Assembly: GCF_017355835.1 (NCBI RefSeq)
Contig: NZ_JAFEWF010000005.1
Coordinates: forward strand, 434,001 to 498,000
Direction: 5' to 3'
Origin: Desertivirga brevis
GTDB taxonomy: Bacteria; Bacteroidota; Bacteroidia; Sphingobacteriales; Sphingobacteriaceae
DNA length: 64,000 nt
Shown here: positions 1-9,300 of the stretch, piece after piece
Layout: every line of letters begins with the position of its first letter
How positions within the stretch are numbered: the stretch's first letter is position 1
The notes under the pieces: model-generated
The model's database searches: none
Seen by the model: only the letters and a program-made list of their open reading frames with translations
What the model was told of the DNA's origin: nothing
Position numbers and translations under genes: made by a program

Positions 1-663
1 TGCAATCATTGGCTTCAGCGTTTCCTCTGCTGAAGGAGGGAGGCCAATAGGCCCCAAGGTTTTCTGCGTGTATAAGAATGTTAGCAAACTTATAGTCATT
101 ACAATTCCAGCAAGACCAAAAGCCAGATTCCATGAATATTCTTTTCCAATAGCGATACAAGCATATCCCCCTATTAAAGCACCTATATTGATGCCTGCAT
201 AGAAAAGGGAAAACCCTGCGTCCCGCCTGCTATCACCCGGTTTATAAAGGGATCCAACCATAGTAGAGATATTAGGTTTAAAAAAACCAGTACCAACTAC
301 CGTGAAGCTAATTCCCAAAAAGAAAAATTGATGGGGATCAAAGGCTAGTATCCCGCTTCCAACAATCATCAAAAGCCCACCCCAAAATAAAGATCTCCTA
401 AAACCCAGGATCTTGTCGGCAAATAAGCCCCCGATAAAAGTAAAAGCGTACACAAATGCTTGGGTGGCACCATACTGTAGATTCGCTTTCTCTTCATTCA
501 TTAGAAGCTCGTGAGCCATAAAATAAGTGAGCATTCCTCTCATACCGTAGAAACAGAAACGTTCCCACATCTCGGAGAAAAACAAGTACCAAAGCTGAGG
601 AGGGTAGGACCCTTTAAAGTTTTGTATTTCCTCCAGGGTCAATTCTTTTTTAATCTCGGGCAT
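1..663 (-). CDS. Peptide MFS transporter (POT/PTR family), C-terminus outside window
   Basis: The protein starts MPEIKKELTLEEIQ and runs off the left edge after about 220 residues. Hydrophobic helices follow a short hydrophilic N-terminus. The segments FFSEMWERFCFYGMRGML and ADKILGFRRSLFWGG resemble the conserved first helices of proton-coupled oligopeptide transporters (ExxERFxxYG type). It should import di- and tripeptides across the inner membrane. Its ATG overlaps the stop codon of the upstream dipeptidyl peptidase by one base (TAATG), so the two are translationally coupled: peptidase releases dipeptides, transporter takes them up. Partial because of the window edge, not a truncation. Confidence 0.88.
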   Translation of the reverse strand, partial: MPEIKKELTLEEIQNFKGSYPPQLWYLFFSEMWERFCFYGMRGMLTYFMAHELLMNEEKANLQYGATQAFVYAFTFIGGLFADKILGFRRSLFWGGLLMIVGSGILAFDPHQFFFLGISFTVVGTGFFKPNISTMVGSLYKPGDSRRDAGFSLFYAGINIGALIGGYACIAIGKEYSWNLAFGLAGIVMTISLLTFLYTQKTLGPIGLPPSAEETLKPMIA

Positions 664-2843
664 TATAGGTTATTAAAAACAAAGTCGGTTAATTTAGAAT
701 AAAGATGGAAAGTAGTATTACCTCCGTATATCCCATGATTTTTATTTGGGTAGTAAGCCTGTTCAAATGGCTTTCCAGCTTGAATAAGGGCTTCAGAAAA
801 CATAATACTGTTCTGAAAATGAACATTGTCGTCGGCTGTTCCGTGTACAAGCAGAAACTTACCCTTTAAATCTTTCGCGAATTCAATAGGAGAATTGGCA
901 TCATAGCCCTCCGGATTCTCTTGTGGTGTTTGAAGAAAGCGCTCGGTGTAGATTGAATCATAAAAACGCCATGTGGTAACCGGAGCAACGGCCATTACCA
1001 TTTTAAAGATCCCATTTCCCTTTGTGGCACACAATGAAGAAAGGTATCCTCCAAAACTCCAGCCCCAAATTCCAATACGTCCACTATCTACATACGACTG
1101 TGAACCAAACCATTTCGCCGTTTCAATCTGATCGATGAGTTCGAGCTTTCCCAATTGTTTGTAAGTCGCCTTCTTGAACTCTGCACCTCTAAACCCAGTT
1201 CCTCTGTTATCCACACAAGCTACAATATACCCTTTCTGAGCTAACATACTGAACCACATATCCCGGGCACCACCAAAGTTATCATCAACATTTTGACTGC
1301 CCGGACCGCCATAAACATACAGTAGTACCGGATATTTTTTTCTGGTATCGAAGTTTGCAGGTTTAATCATGTAACCATTAAGTTCAATTCCCTGCGTAGT
1401 GGTGAATTTAAAGAACTGAGCTCCTGGAATTACAAATTGTTTTAACCTTTGTTTAAGCGCGCTGTTATCCTCCAAAACCCTAACCAGCTTTCCTGATTGT
1501 TCATGCAAAGTAATATAAAGAGGCTGATTAATAGTGGAATGAGAGAGCGTATAATAACTAAAGTCCTTACTGAATTCTGCTGAATTTGTACCATTGCTCA
1601 AACTCAGCTTGTTTTTTCCAGCACCGTTAAGACCTATAGAATAGACGTCCTTCTGAAGAGGCGAAACTTCAGTACTCTGATAAAAAACCACGCCCTTTTC
1701 CTCATCTATACCATAAATCTGTGTTACTTCCCAATTACCCTTAGTTAACTGCTTAAGCACTTTTCCTTCATTACTGTAAAGATAAATGTGATTATACCCA
1801 TCGCGTTCACTCACATTCACGAATCGCTTTCCGTCATTTAAAAAAGTCAACTGTTCTTTTTCAATATCGATATACGCCTTATCCTGTTCAGACATGATAA
1901 TTTTCGAGGTTCCTGTCTCTGCATTTGTAAAAAGGTAATCCAGCTTGTTTTGATGACGGTTCAACCTTAAGATACATAATGAATTAGCTGTATTAGTCCA
2001 CTTAACTCTGGGGATATACTGGTCTGCCTCATTTCCCACGTCTGCAGTCGTTGTCTTACCAGAACTATAATCATAGATATGGATACTTACCTTAGAGTTC
2101 TTTTCACCAGCTTTGGGATATTTATATCTGTACTCCCGGGGGTATAACCCTTCGTAAATAGACATCGAATATTCAGGAACAGAGGTCTCATTAAACTTAT
2201 AATAAGCTATCTTATTACCATCGGGACTCCAGAAGAATGCTCTAGCGAAAGAAAATTCCTCCTCATAAACCCAATCAGCCCATCCATTAATAATGCTATT
2301 CTTAAGTCCATCTTTTGTAACCTGGATTTCTTTACCTGTAACAAGATCATGGAGGTAGATATTATTGTTTATAACATAGCAGACTTTGCTTCCATCAGGG
2401 GAAAAGGTAGGAAATTGCTGCTTACCTTTGGCCGAAAGTGGCTTCATTTTCTTGATGGCTAAATCAAAGATATAGTACCAGGCCTTACTAGAATGTCTGT
2501 AAATTTCTTCCTCGTCCTTTGCCAATAAAACCTTCTTCTCATCAGGACTAAAAACTGTACTAACCTCAAAACTGTCCTTCCCGGCAATAACATCGGCTTC
2601 TGTGTACATAATCCGGGATATCTTACCGTCAGAATAATTATTGCTTACTACGGAAATAAGACCAGTCTTAGCATCTCTTATTATTGATGCATAAGTTTTT
2701 CCATCCTTTAAAGGCTGCTGACCGAATACATAATTTTGTCGGAACGTTCCTTTTCTAAAAATGTCTTCCAGCGAAATATCCTTGGGAGTTTGGGCGAAAG
2801 AAGTCGAAAAAATAAGTAACAGGATACCTAAGTAACTTTTCAT
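663..2843 (-). CDS. Secreted S9B dipeptidyl peptidase IV-like protease
   Basis: 726 residues, a usual length for bacterial DPP4. An 18-residue signal peptide (MKSYLGILLLIFSTSFAQ) sends it to the periplasm. The N-terminal beta-propeller (about 40-460) carries WVYEEEF at 191-197, the Glu pair that binds the substrate N-terminus in DPP4. The C-terminal alpha/beta hydrolase has GWSFGG with Ser596, ADDNVHF with Asp671/672 and NHG with His703, completing the triad. It should remove X-Pro or X-Ala dipeptides from peptides. The stop codon overlaps the start of the peptide transporter gene by one base, forming a peptide-scavenging operon. No clear promoter was found upstream. Confidence 0.93.
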   Translation of the reverse strand: MKSYLGILLLIFSTSFAQTPKDISLEDIFRKGTFRQNYVFGQQPLKDGKTYASIIRDAKTGLISVVSNNYSDGKISRIMYTEADVIAGKDSFEVSTVFSPDEKKVLLAKDEEEIYRHSSKAWYYIFDLAIKKMKPLSAKGKQQFPTFSPDGSKVCYVINNNIYLHDLVTGKEIQVTKDGLKNSIINGWADWVYEEEFSFARAFFWSPDGNKIAYYKFNETSVPEYSMSIYEGLYPREYRYKYPKAGEKNSKVSIHIYDYSSGKTTTADVGNEADQYIPRVKWTNTANSLCILRLNRHQNKLDYLFTNAETGTSKIIMSEQDKAYIDIEKEQLTFLNDGKRFVNVSERDGYNHIYLYSNEGKVLKQLTKGNWEVTQIYGIDEEKGVVFYQSTEVSPLQKDVYSIGLNGAGKNKLSLSNGTNSAEFSKDFSYYTLSHSTINQPLYITLHEQSGKLVRVLEDNSALKQRLKQFVIPGAQFFKFTTTQGIELNGYMIKPANFDTRKKYPVLLYVYGGPGSQNVDDNFGGARDMWFSMLAQKGYIVACVDNRGTGFRGAEFKKATYKQLGKLELIDQIETAKWFGSQSYVDSGRIGIWGWSFGGYLSSLCATKGNGIFKMVMAVAPVTTWRFYDSIYTERFLQTPQENPEGYDANSPIEFAKDLKGKFLLVHGTADDNVHFQNSIMFSEALIQAGKPFEQAYYPNKNHGIYGGNTTFHLYSKLTDFVFNNL

Positions 2844-3249
2844 TAAAAAATCTAAACTAATGATCGTGTGCTTGTAAGTGCAGTTCTAAAAGCGTTTATT
2901 TCCTGGTCAGGTGTTAAACAACTAAATTGAAACTAGTGCAAATTATAGAAAAAGGCTTAATAAATGAAGTAGCAGACAAACGATTTGAGAATAAAAAGGG
3001 AAGAGATAATAGTATAAATAATACGTTTCAACAGCTTCCCCCGCTTAAAAACCTAAAATTCCCTTACCTACGCAATACTATTCCAGATAAAAGATTTTTC
3101 ATTTCCATGCTCTCTTTCAGATCATGAGTTTTGATGACAAAAAAAATAATCCATTTGCTGCAGTGAAATCGATAACTACAGGAGTAATTTACTACTTATG
3201 AAATCAACATAAATAAGTGCATAAAGCGCTAGAAGTAGGTAAATTGACT
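2844..3249. other. Intergenic stretch without a convincing gene
   Basis: About 400 AT-rich bases between the divergently placed ends of the DPP4 and cyanase genes. Short ORFs here start at TTG or are under 30 codons. One of them (3124-3198, plus) begins with a protein-like N-terminus and then stops; see findings. No RNA gene or repeat was recognised. Confidence 0.5.
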
Positions 3250-3275
3250 AAAAAGCCCTGCTGAAAAGCAAGGCT
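3250..3275 (-). terminator. Rho-independent terminator of cynS
   Basis: Read on the minus strand, AGCCTTGC and GCAGGGCT form an eight-pair stem with one mismatch around a short loop, followed by a run of Ts. It lies about 40 bases beyond the cyanase stop codon. Confidence 0.6.
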
Positions 3276-3312
3276 AATTTTATTATATCGATGGGTTAAA
3301 TATGTGAAACGA

Positions 3313-3756
3313 CTACCACTTTTTATATGGAAGAAATTTCCCTTCCATGGTAATTTTTACGCGGTCTCCATTCGGATTCTCCACTTTATCAATATCCATA
3401 GTAAAGTCGATCGCACTCATTATCCCATCTCCAAATTTTTCATTTATAAGTGCCTTAAGCGTAGTTCCATAAACCATGATCAATTCGTAGAACCTGTAAT
3501 GTGTTGGATCGGTTGGAGGCATATCAGGAAGAGAACCTCGCTCAGGGAATTGTTGCAAAGCAAAGACTACATCGGATCCAAGGCCAAGAACTTCCACAGC
3601 ATTTTCCGCCTCTTCTTGACTCATTGTTGCTTGCCCGTGCAAAGCAAGTGTTGTCCATACTATATGTCTGTTTATTTTCTCAGAAATCTCCTGATATGTT
3701 AACTTTTTTAATGCTATTGTCTCTAAAATAAGTTGTGTGCAATCTTTTCTTGTCAT
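3313..3756 (-). CDS. cynS: Cyanase (cyanate hydratase)
   Basis: 147 residues; the E. coli enzyme has 156. It converts cyanate and bicarbonate to ammonia and CO2. The N-terminal half is a helical DNA-binding-like fold (about 10-70). The C-terminal half holds the signature PTDPTHYRFYE and YGTTLKALINEKFGDGI. Catalytic residues Arg88, Glu91 and Ser114 align with E. coli Arg96, Glu99 and Ser122 at a constant offset of eight. The gene stands alone: no carbonic anhydrase (cynT) or cyanate transporter lies beside it, and it is flanked by AT-rich intergenic DNA on both sides. A role in cyanate detoxification is likely. Confidence 0.95.
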   Translation of the reverse strand: MTRKDCTQLILETIALKKLTYQEISEKINRHIVWTTLALHGQATMSQEEAENAVEVLGLGSDVVFALQQFPERGSLPDMPPTDPTHYRFYELIMVYGTTLKALINEKFGDGIMSAIDFTMDIDKVENPNGDRVKITMEGKFLPYKKW

Positions 3757-3946
3757 TTATTCTATCTTTTTGTTTGTTTTTTCTGAAATATACAACAAAA
3801 TAAACACTTCAATAAAAAATTATTGAAAATAAAATAGAAATTAAACACACTTCAAACACAACAACTAGATAAATCAGTTTATTTGAGAAAAAAATAGGAA
3901 TTTTTTAAAAAAAACAAAGGAATTTTCTATAAAAAACCTTAAATCC

Positions 3947-4564
3947 TTATTTCAGGAATGAGTTTTCATAAGGAACTCTGGTTGCTATTGACCTCCCTAA
4001 GGTAATTTCATCCACATATTCAATTTCCCCTCCAAAAGCAATTCCTCTGGCAATTGTAGTTACCTTCACCGGCAGATCTTTTAGTTTCTTATAGATATAA
4101 AAGATTGTAGTATCACCCTCCATTGTTGCACTCAGGGCCAGGATCACCTCCTGTATTTCGCCCCCCCTCACGCGCTGAACCAAGGATTCAATATCAAGCT
4201 CAGACGGACCTATTCCATCCATTGGGGATATTAATCCACCAAGAACATGATAAACACCATTATATTGATTGGTATTCTCTATCGCCATCACATCGCGGGT
4301 ATCTTCTACAACACAGGCTATACTTTTATCTCTCTTAATATTGCTGCATATATCACAAATAGCAGAATCGGAAATATTCTTACAGGTATCACAAAATCTG
4401 ATATCATGCTTCATCTTCGTCAACGCCTGGCTAAAACGTTCAACATCAGCTGTTGGCTGGTTTAATAAATGAAGCACTAACCTTAAAGCAGTCTTTTGTC
4501 CAACCCCGGGCAGTCGTGAGAATTCATTAACTGCGTTCTCTAATAAACGCGAAGAAAAGTTCAT
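3947..4564 (-). CDS. recR: Recombination mediator protein RecR
   Basis: 205 residues, the family length. The N-terminal helix-hairpin-helix region contains [12 protein letters not shown] (18-29). A four-cysteine zinc finger uses Cys58, Cys61, Cys70 and Cys73. A Toprim domain follows from about residue 80, with [12 protein letters not shown] as its acidic motif. With RecF and RecO it loads RecA onto SSB-coated gaps during repair. The next gene upstream is a small membrane-anchored protein 64 bases away, possibly cotranscribed. Confidence 0.97.
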   Translation of the reverse strand: MNFSSRLLENAVNEFSRLPGVGQKTALRLVLHLLNQPTADVERFSQALTKMKHDIRFCDTCKNISDSAICDICSNIKRDKSIACVVEDTRDVMAIENTNQYNGVYHVLGGLISPMDGIGPSELDIESLVQRVRGGEIQEVILALSATMEGDTTIFYIYKKLKDLPVKVTTIARGIAFGGEIEYVDEITLGRSIATRVPYENSFLK

Positions 4565-4628
4565 ACTGCAAAAGTATTAAATTAGGCCCGTGGTCCCATA
4601 TTCCAGTATAACGAAACATGTCAAATGA

Positions 4629-5021
4629 CTACCGCAGGAGATTTGTATTAACAGGATCTTTCATTGCGTAGATAGAATCTACAATATATCGGGTGAATCC
4701 TCTCCAGGGAAGAGTGTTATGATATTCTTTATAATGAAGATCAAAGGTTTTACCAGAATTCTTCATAAGCTCTTCGGCGATACGCTCATCTGTTACCGAG
4801 AATTGAAACTCGTAAGACTGGATACTTCCTGCGGCTCCTCCACGAAGGCCGCTTTGAATCAATTTACCCTCGTAAGTTTTAAAAACATTGCCCTTTTTAA
4901 CTAGGTAATTTAGTTCTCCAGATTTTACCCCTTCGCCGAAAACGTAATAATAACGGTAGTAAACTATTCCGATTATAATAAGTGCAATTACAATTGCAGC
5001 AATAGAGCCTATTTTTCGCAT
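4629..5021 (-). CDS. Small membrane-anchored protein of unknown function
   Basis: 130 residues. One N-terminal transmembrane segment (about 6-24, IGSIAAIVIALIIIGIVYY) is followed by a soluble domain of about 100 residues. No catalytic motif is visible and I do not recognise the family by function. The soluble domain is conserved-looking (GELNYLVKKGNVFKTYEGKL), and the family seems common in Bacteroidota. It is the same strand as recR and 64 bases upstream of it, so the two may share a transcript. Confidence 0.75.
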   Translation of the reverse strand: MRKIGSIAAIVIALIIIGIVYYRYYYVFGEGVKSGELNYLVKKGNVFKTYEGKLIQSGLRGGAAGSIQSYEFQFSVTDERIAEELMKNSGKTFDLHYKEYHNTLPWRGFTRYIVDSIYAMKDPVNTNLLR

Positions 5022-5115
5022 GAGGTAAGATTTTTACTTTAATAACCAAGTAGCAAACAATATGTTTATCGCTTAAGTTCCCTATTCTAAACTAATAAAG
5101 TAATAGCACTCCGGA

Positions 5116-5883
5116 ATGGGTTTCAATCGATCTCAAAATATATATTCAGGAACAAGCGGCCTTGTTTTACCGGTCAAAAACAAGTTATCTTACCCCTTGG
5201 AATTTCAAGACAAGCCTCGCTTATGTTTTTACGCTTCACTGATGAACAGCATAGAGATCAACAGTTCATTCTATAAACTCCCCATGGCAAAGACCGTTGC
5301 TAAATGGGCAGATTCTGTGCCTGATGATTTCAGATTCACTTTTAAAATGTGGAGGGATATAACACATAATAAGGGTCTCACATTCAACAACAATGACGTA
5401 GTTAGATTTATTGATGTGATCTCGAATGTGGGAATAAAGAAAGGATGCGTCTTGGTGCAATTTCCACCAAGCCTCACTAATGCGGCTTTCGGGAAACTAG
5501 AAACTTTACTACAATTGATTCAAGAGCAACAAGGAGCGGCTGACTGGAAAATAGCACTGGAGCTTAGCAATGCCTCCTGGTATAACGATGAGTTATTCGA
5601 ATTAATGGAGCAGTCAGGGGCAAGTCTGGTAATACATGATAAACTAGAATCTTCAAACCTTCTTACTGACAACCCTGCCGAATTTATATATCTGCGCTTT
5701 CACGGTCCCGGTGGCAACTATCGTGGCAGTTATTCCGACGAATTCCTGAACGAGTTTTCTTATTATATCAGAGATTGGCAGGAGGAGGGTAAAACGGTGT
5801 ATATTTATTTCAACAATACCATGGGAGATGCTATTGGTAATTTGGCTACTCTCAATAAGTATATTAATTCAAACGATCTTTAA
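5116..5883 (+). CDS. DUF72 (YecE-like) TIM-barrel protein
   Basis: 255 residues, typical for DUF72. Family hallmarks are an early GTSG motif, EINSSFYKLP (substrate-pocket region of the barrel), and FRFTFKMWRDITH. Later come YLRFHGPGGNYRGSY and YIYFNNTMGDAIGNL near the C-terminus. The biochemical role of DUF72 proteins is not established. The stop is 30 bases before the next SDR gene on the same strand, so cotranscription is likely. Confidence 0.85.
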   Translation: MGFNRSQNIYSGTSGLVLPVKNKLSYPLEFQDKPRLCFYASLMNSIEINSSFYKLPMAKTVAKWADSVPDDFRFTFKMWRDITHNKGLTFNNNDVVRFIDVISNVGIKKGCVLVQFPPSLTNAAFGKLETLLQLIQEQQGAADWKIALELSNASWYNDELFELMEQSGASLVIHDKLESSNLLTDNPAEFIYLRFHGPGGNYRGSYSDEFLNEFSYYIRDWQEEGKTVYIYFNNTMGDAIGNLATLNKYINSNDL

Positions 5884-5913
5884 TATTTAATATAACAATA
5901 GAAGGAAAAAACA

Positions 5914-6753
5914 ATGAGTCAGGAAAAAATTTGGTTTATAACAGGAGTTTCAGGAGGCTTAGGAAGAAGTATCGCAAAACATGCGGCTCTAACCGGGGCA
6001 ACTGTTATCGGGACACTGAGAAAAAAAGAACAAATTGACGATTTTTCGCAACTAGTTCCCGGTAAAACCTATGGAGTTTTACTGGATGTAAATGAACATG
6101 CCGATATTAAAGGCGTTATCGATACTGCAGTCTTAAACTTTGGACGAATTGATGTTCTCGTTAATAATGCAGGTTATGGTCTCTTTGGAGCTGTTGAAGA
6201 AGTTAGCATGGAGGAGGCAAGACAGCAAATGGAAACAAATTTTTTTGGCGCTCTGGCTGTGACTCAAGCTGTTTTACCTCTCATGAGAAAGCAGCAGGGA
6301 GGGCATATTGTACAAATCTCCTCGCAGGCTGGCTTTCGCTCAGCGCCAGGACTAGGAATTTATAATGCAAGCAAATTCGCTCTTGAAGGCTTTAGCGAAG
6401 CGCTGGCTTTGGAAGCAGCAAACCTGAATATTAAAGTAACGATTGTGGAACCGGGTCCCTTCAGGACTAGCTGGGCCGGAGATTCATCTAAACGTGCAGC
6501 CGAAGTAATCGAAGATTACTCAGACGTAGCTGGTAAACTTATTACAACAATAAACAGCTATTCTGGCGATCAACCAAACGATCCTGAAAAAGGAGCAAAA
6601 GTAATCGTGGAAGTAGTGAATAGTGAAAATCCGCCGCTACGCCTTCCTCTTGGGCCTGAGGCACATGAGGCTATAAAGAACAAGCTTAAGTCGGTTGCCG
6701 AAGATATTAGTCACTGGGAAAGCAAAGCAATAAAAACAGGTTTTGCAGATTAA
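5914..6753 (+). CDS. Short-chain dehydrogenase/reductase (classical SDR)
   Basis: 279 residues. The Rossmann nucleotide motif TGVSGGLG is at 10-17 and NNAG at 84-87. Catalytic Ser136/137, Tyr150 and Lys154 (YNASK) are all present. The closest named group is the oxidoreductases often annotated as SDR with ketoreductase-like activity; the substrate cannot be inferred. An A-rich leader with AAGGAAAA precedes the ATG. It lies between the DUF72 gene and the YdcF-like gene, which form a loose plus-strand group. Confidence 0.9.
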   Translation: MSQEKIWFITGVSGGLGRSIAKHAALTGATVIGTLRKKEQIDDFSQLVPGKTYGVLLDVNEHADIKGVIDTAVLNFGRIDVLVNNAGYGLFGAVEEVSMEEARQQMETNFFGALAVTQAVLPLMRKQQGGHIVQISSQAGFRSAPGLGIYNASKFALEGFSEALALEAANLNIKVTIVEPGPFRTSWAGDSSKRAAEVIEDYSDVAGKLITTINSYSGDQPNDPEKGAKVIVEVVNSENPPLRLPLGPEAHEAIKNKLKSVAEDISHWESKAIKTGFAD

Positions 6754-6808
6754 AGCCCGGCCATAGTAATTCGAATATTTCTTATCCTTGCAAGGAAATC
6801 GAATTACT

Positions 6809-7552
6809 ATGTTTTTTCTATTATCTAAGCTACTGGTAATATTTATTTATCCGATTACCTGGATTGTCTTTGCGTTTTTGCTAGCCATATATTGTAAGAA
6901 TAAGAAATTACAAAGGCGATTTCTACTAACCGGATTCTTTCTGTTACTCTTCTTCAGTTTACCTTTCTTTCAAAACTCTTATGCCCGTCTCTGGGATATT
7001 ACTACCAAACCTGATAACAAACAATACGGCGCAGCAATTGTACTTGGAGGCTACGGCAGTGAGGATAGAAACGGAGGTGGATATTTTAATGGGGCGTCAG
7101 ACAGGTTTATTCAAGGAACCCGGTTAAAAATCTCCGGAAAAGTTAAATATCTGGTTTTTAGTGGAGGAAATGCTAATGTACTGCTACCGAAATCTTTCAT
7201 CGAAAGCAGCTGGACAGCTGAGGTATTGAAAGACTTCAAGGTAGAACCAAAAGATGTATTGATCGAAAAGGAATCAAGAAACACTCTGGAGAACGCACTG
7301 TTCACGCAGCGTTTACTGAAAGCAAATAATGTTCCGCCTCCATATTTGCTCGTCACTTCCGCCTTCCATATGCGCAGGTCATTACTAACTTTTGAAAAGG
7401 CTGGGGTAGAAGTAATACCTTATTCATGTAACTACATTGCAGGTCACGAACGGCTGTCGATAGACAGCTTCTTGCCAAATGCAGAAACCTTATCAAAGTG
7501 GGAAAAGTACATCAAGGAATTAATTGGCTACATCGTCTATTACCTGAAATAA
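6809..7552 (+). CDS. YdcF/SanA-like DUF218 membrane protein
   Basis: 247 residues from this ATG. An in-frame TTG seven codons upstream is less likely, since AAGGAA sits just upstream of the ATG. Two N-terminal transmembrane segments (about 3-27 and 35-54) anchor a DUF218 domain. That domain is seen in AAIVLGGYG, YLVFSGG and SRNTLENALF, the usual order in ElyC/YdcF proteins. Such proteins are linked to envelope polysaccharide or undecaprenyl-carrier metabolism in E. coli; the role here is inferred only by family. Confidence 0.85.
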   Translation: MFFLLSKLLVIFIYPITWIVFAFLLAIYCKNKKLQRRFLLTGFFLLLFFSLPFFQNSYARLWDITTKPDNKQYGAAIVLGGYGSEDRNGGGYFNGASDRFIQGTRLKISGKVKYLVFSGGNANVLLPKSFIESSWTAEVLKDFKVEPKDVLIEKESRNTLENALFTQRLLKANNVPPPYLLVTSAFHMRRSLLTFEKAGVEVIPYSCNYIAGHERLSIDSFLPNAETLSKWEKYIKELIGYIVYYLK

Positions 7553-7600
7553 TAGGAAAATATGGGCAAATAAGGGCAAATAAAAAAATTAAAAGCCCTC

Positions 7601-7630
7601 TTGCTTTTGATAAAAAAAGGCATAACTTAG
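7601..7630 (+). promoter_or_regulatory. Bacteroidota-type promoter for the arabinofuranosidase gene
   Basis: TTG at 7601-7603, a 19-base spacer, then TAACTTAG at 7623-7630. This fits the Bacteroidota primary-sigma consensus TTG-N19-TAnnTTTG with one mismatch. It leaves a leader of about 50 bases before the ATG at 7690. Just upstream a 10-bp unit (GGGCAAATAA) is repeated twice. Confidence 0.55.
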
Positions 7631-7689
7631 CGCTAACAATTATAACTGTCAAACAAACACTTATTTACTAAAACCAATTATTATTTCAA

Positions 7690-9225
7690 ATGAGAAAGCT
7701 CCTTTTATTGTTGCTATCTTCTTCAATGGCATTGAGTGCCTCCGCACAAAACACAGCTGAGCTGAGTACAAGTCCCAGCGGCAGAACGATCAGCAAACAC
7801 GTTTACGGCCATTTCGCAGAGCATCTTGGCAGGTGTATTTATGGTGGATTTTATGTTGGTGAAAACAATACAAAGATCCCTAACAAAGATGGAATACGAA
7901 CAGATGTGGTTGACGCATTAAAAAAGCTCAAAATCCCCAACCTACGCTGGCCGGGAGGATGTTTCGCAGACACCTATCACTGGAAAGATGGTATTGGACC
8001 TAAGAACCAAAGGCCCTCAATTGTAAATACCTGGTGGGGTGGAACTACCGAAAACAACAGCTTCGGAACACATGATTTCCTTAATATGTGTGAGTTGTTA
8101 AACACAGAACCTTACCTTGCCGGGAACCTTGCTACCGGAACGGTTCAGGAACTGGCGGATTGGGTTCAATATGTGAATTTTGCAGGCGAAAGCCCTATGT
8201 CTAAACTTAGAAGACAGAATGGTAGAAACCAGCCTTGGAAAGTATCTTTTTGGGGAGTGGGCAATGAAGCCTGGGGTTGCGGTGGAAACATGAAGCCAGA
8301 CTACTATGCAAACGAGTTCCGCAAGTATTCTACATTCATGACCAACTGGGATAACTCCACTAAGCTATTCAGAATTGCCTCCGGAGCAAATTCTGCTGAT
8401 TACAACTGGACCGAAACGCTAATGAAAAATATTCCTTCAAACCTGGTTGAGGGTATCGCGCTCCACCACTATTCAGTTATTAATTGGAATAAAAAAGGTC
8501 CGTCTACAGATTTCTCAGAAGAGCAATATTTTGCCACCATGAAAAGCGCTGCTTTTATGGAGGAGTTGGTTAACAAACACATTGCGATCATGGATAAATA
8601 CGACCCTAACAAGAAAATTGCCCTGGTAGTTGACGAGTGGGGTGGATGGTACGATGTAGAACCAGGAACTAATCCAGGCTTCTTATATCAGCAAAACACT
8701 ATTCGTGATGCAATGATCGCTGGTTTGACCCTTAATATATTTAATAACCATACAGACAGGATCAAGATGGCCAATCTTGCTCAAGCGGTAAACGTATTAC
8801 AAGCTGTAGTACTAACTAATGAAGAGAAAATGATCCTGACCCCTACATATCATGTTATGGAAATGTACAACGTTCACCAGGACGCAGAGTGGTTACCGCT
8901 TACGGTCAAAACAAACAATTATACTTTAGGAAACGATAAATTACCTGCAGTAAGTGGATCTGCTTCCCGCAAGAATGGACTTACTCATGTAACGCTTACC
9001 AATATTGATGCTAAAGCAGCACAAGAGATCTCAATCAATATAAAAGGAGCTAAGTTTAAAACAGTTAGTGGTCGTATCTTAACCTCTGCTAAACTTCAGG
9101 ACTTTAACTCGTTCGAAAACCCGAACAAAATCATTCCAGTTACCTTTAAAGGCGCCGACATTAAAGGAGACGTCCTTAAAGTGAAACTGCCGGCACACTC
9201 TGTAGTTGCCTTGGAACTGAAATAA
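7690..9225 (+). CDS. Secreted alpha-L-arabinofuranosidase, GH51
   Basis: 511 residues with a 20-residue signal peptide (ends SASAQ), so it is periplasmic or outer-surface. The family-51 catalytic barrel shows KHVYGHFAEHLGRCIYGG near the start and RWPGGCFADTYHW at 86-98. The acid/base Glu193 is in GVGNEAWG and the nucleophile Glu316 is in VDEWGGWYD. A C-terminal beta-sandwich follows from about 400. It should release terminal arabinose from arabinan or arabinoxylan fragments. It is a single gene with its own promoter and terminator; no SusC/D pair or other glycoside hydrolase is nearby. Confidence 0.95.
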   Translation: MRKLLLLLLSSSMALSASAQNTAELSTSPSGRTISKHVYGHFAEHLGRCIYGGFYVGENNTKIPNKDGIRTDVVDALKKLKIPNLRWPGGCFADTYHWKDGIGPKNQRPSIVNTWWGGTTENNSFGTHDFLNMCELLNTEPYLAGNLATGTVQELADWVQYVNFAGESPMSKLRRQNGRNQPWKVSFWGVGNEAWGCGGNMKPDYYANEFRKYSTFMTNWDNSTKLFRIASGANSADYNWTETLMKNIPSNLVEGIALHHYSVINWNKKGPSTDFSEEQYFATMKSAAFMEELVNKHIAIMDKYDPNKKIALVVDEWGGWYDVEPGTNPGFLYQQNTIRDAMIAGLTLNIFNNHTDRIKMANLAQAVNVLQAVVLTNEEKMILTPTYHVMEMYNVHQDAEWLPLTVKTNNYTLGNDKLPAVSGSASRKNGLTHVTLTNIDAKAAQEISINIKGAKFKTVSGRILTSAKLQDFNSFENPNKIIPVTFKGADIKGDVLKVKLPAHSVVALELK

Positions 9226-9243
9226 AAGATTAGGACAGGTAAT

Positions 9244-9283
9244 AAAAAGTCCCGTCCAAGCTCTCGCTTGACGGGACTTTTTT
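9244..9283. terminator. Bidirectional terminator between arabinofuranosidase and dihydroorotase genes
   Basis: AAAAAGTCCCGT and ACGGGACTTTTT pair, extended by CAAG/CTTG around a CTCTCG loop with a single bulged C. A-rich and T-rich flanks allow it to work in both directions for these convergent genes. Confidence 0.85.
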
Positions 9284-9300
9284 TATTTTATATATACGAA

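Noticed and set aside
511..702. 63-codon plus-strand ORF
   Set aside because: Lies opposite the peptide transporter start and the DPP4 end; both of those carry clear motifs, so this is a shadow.
2927..3127. 66-codon plus-strand ORF in the 2.9 kb gap
   Set aside because: Begins with TTG, no RBS, no recognisable domain; composition follows the AT-rich DNA.
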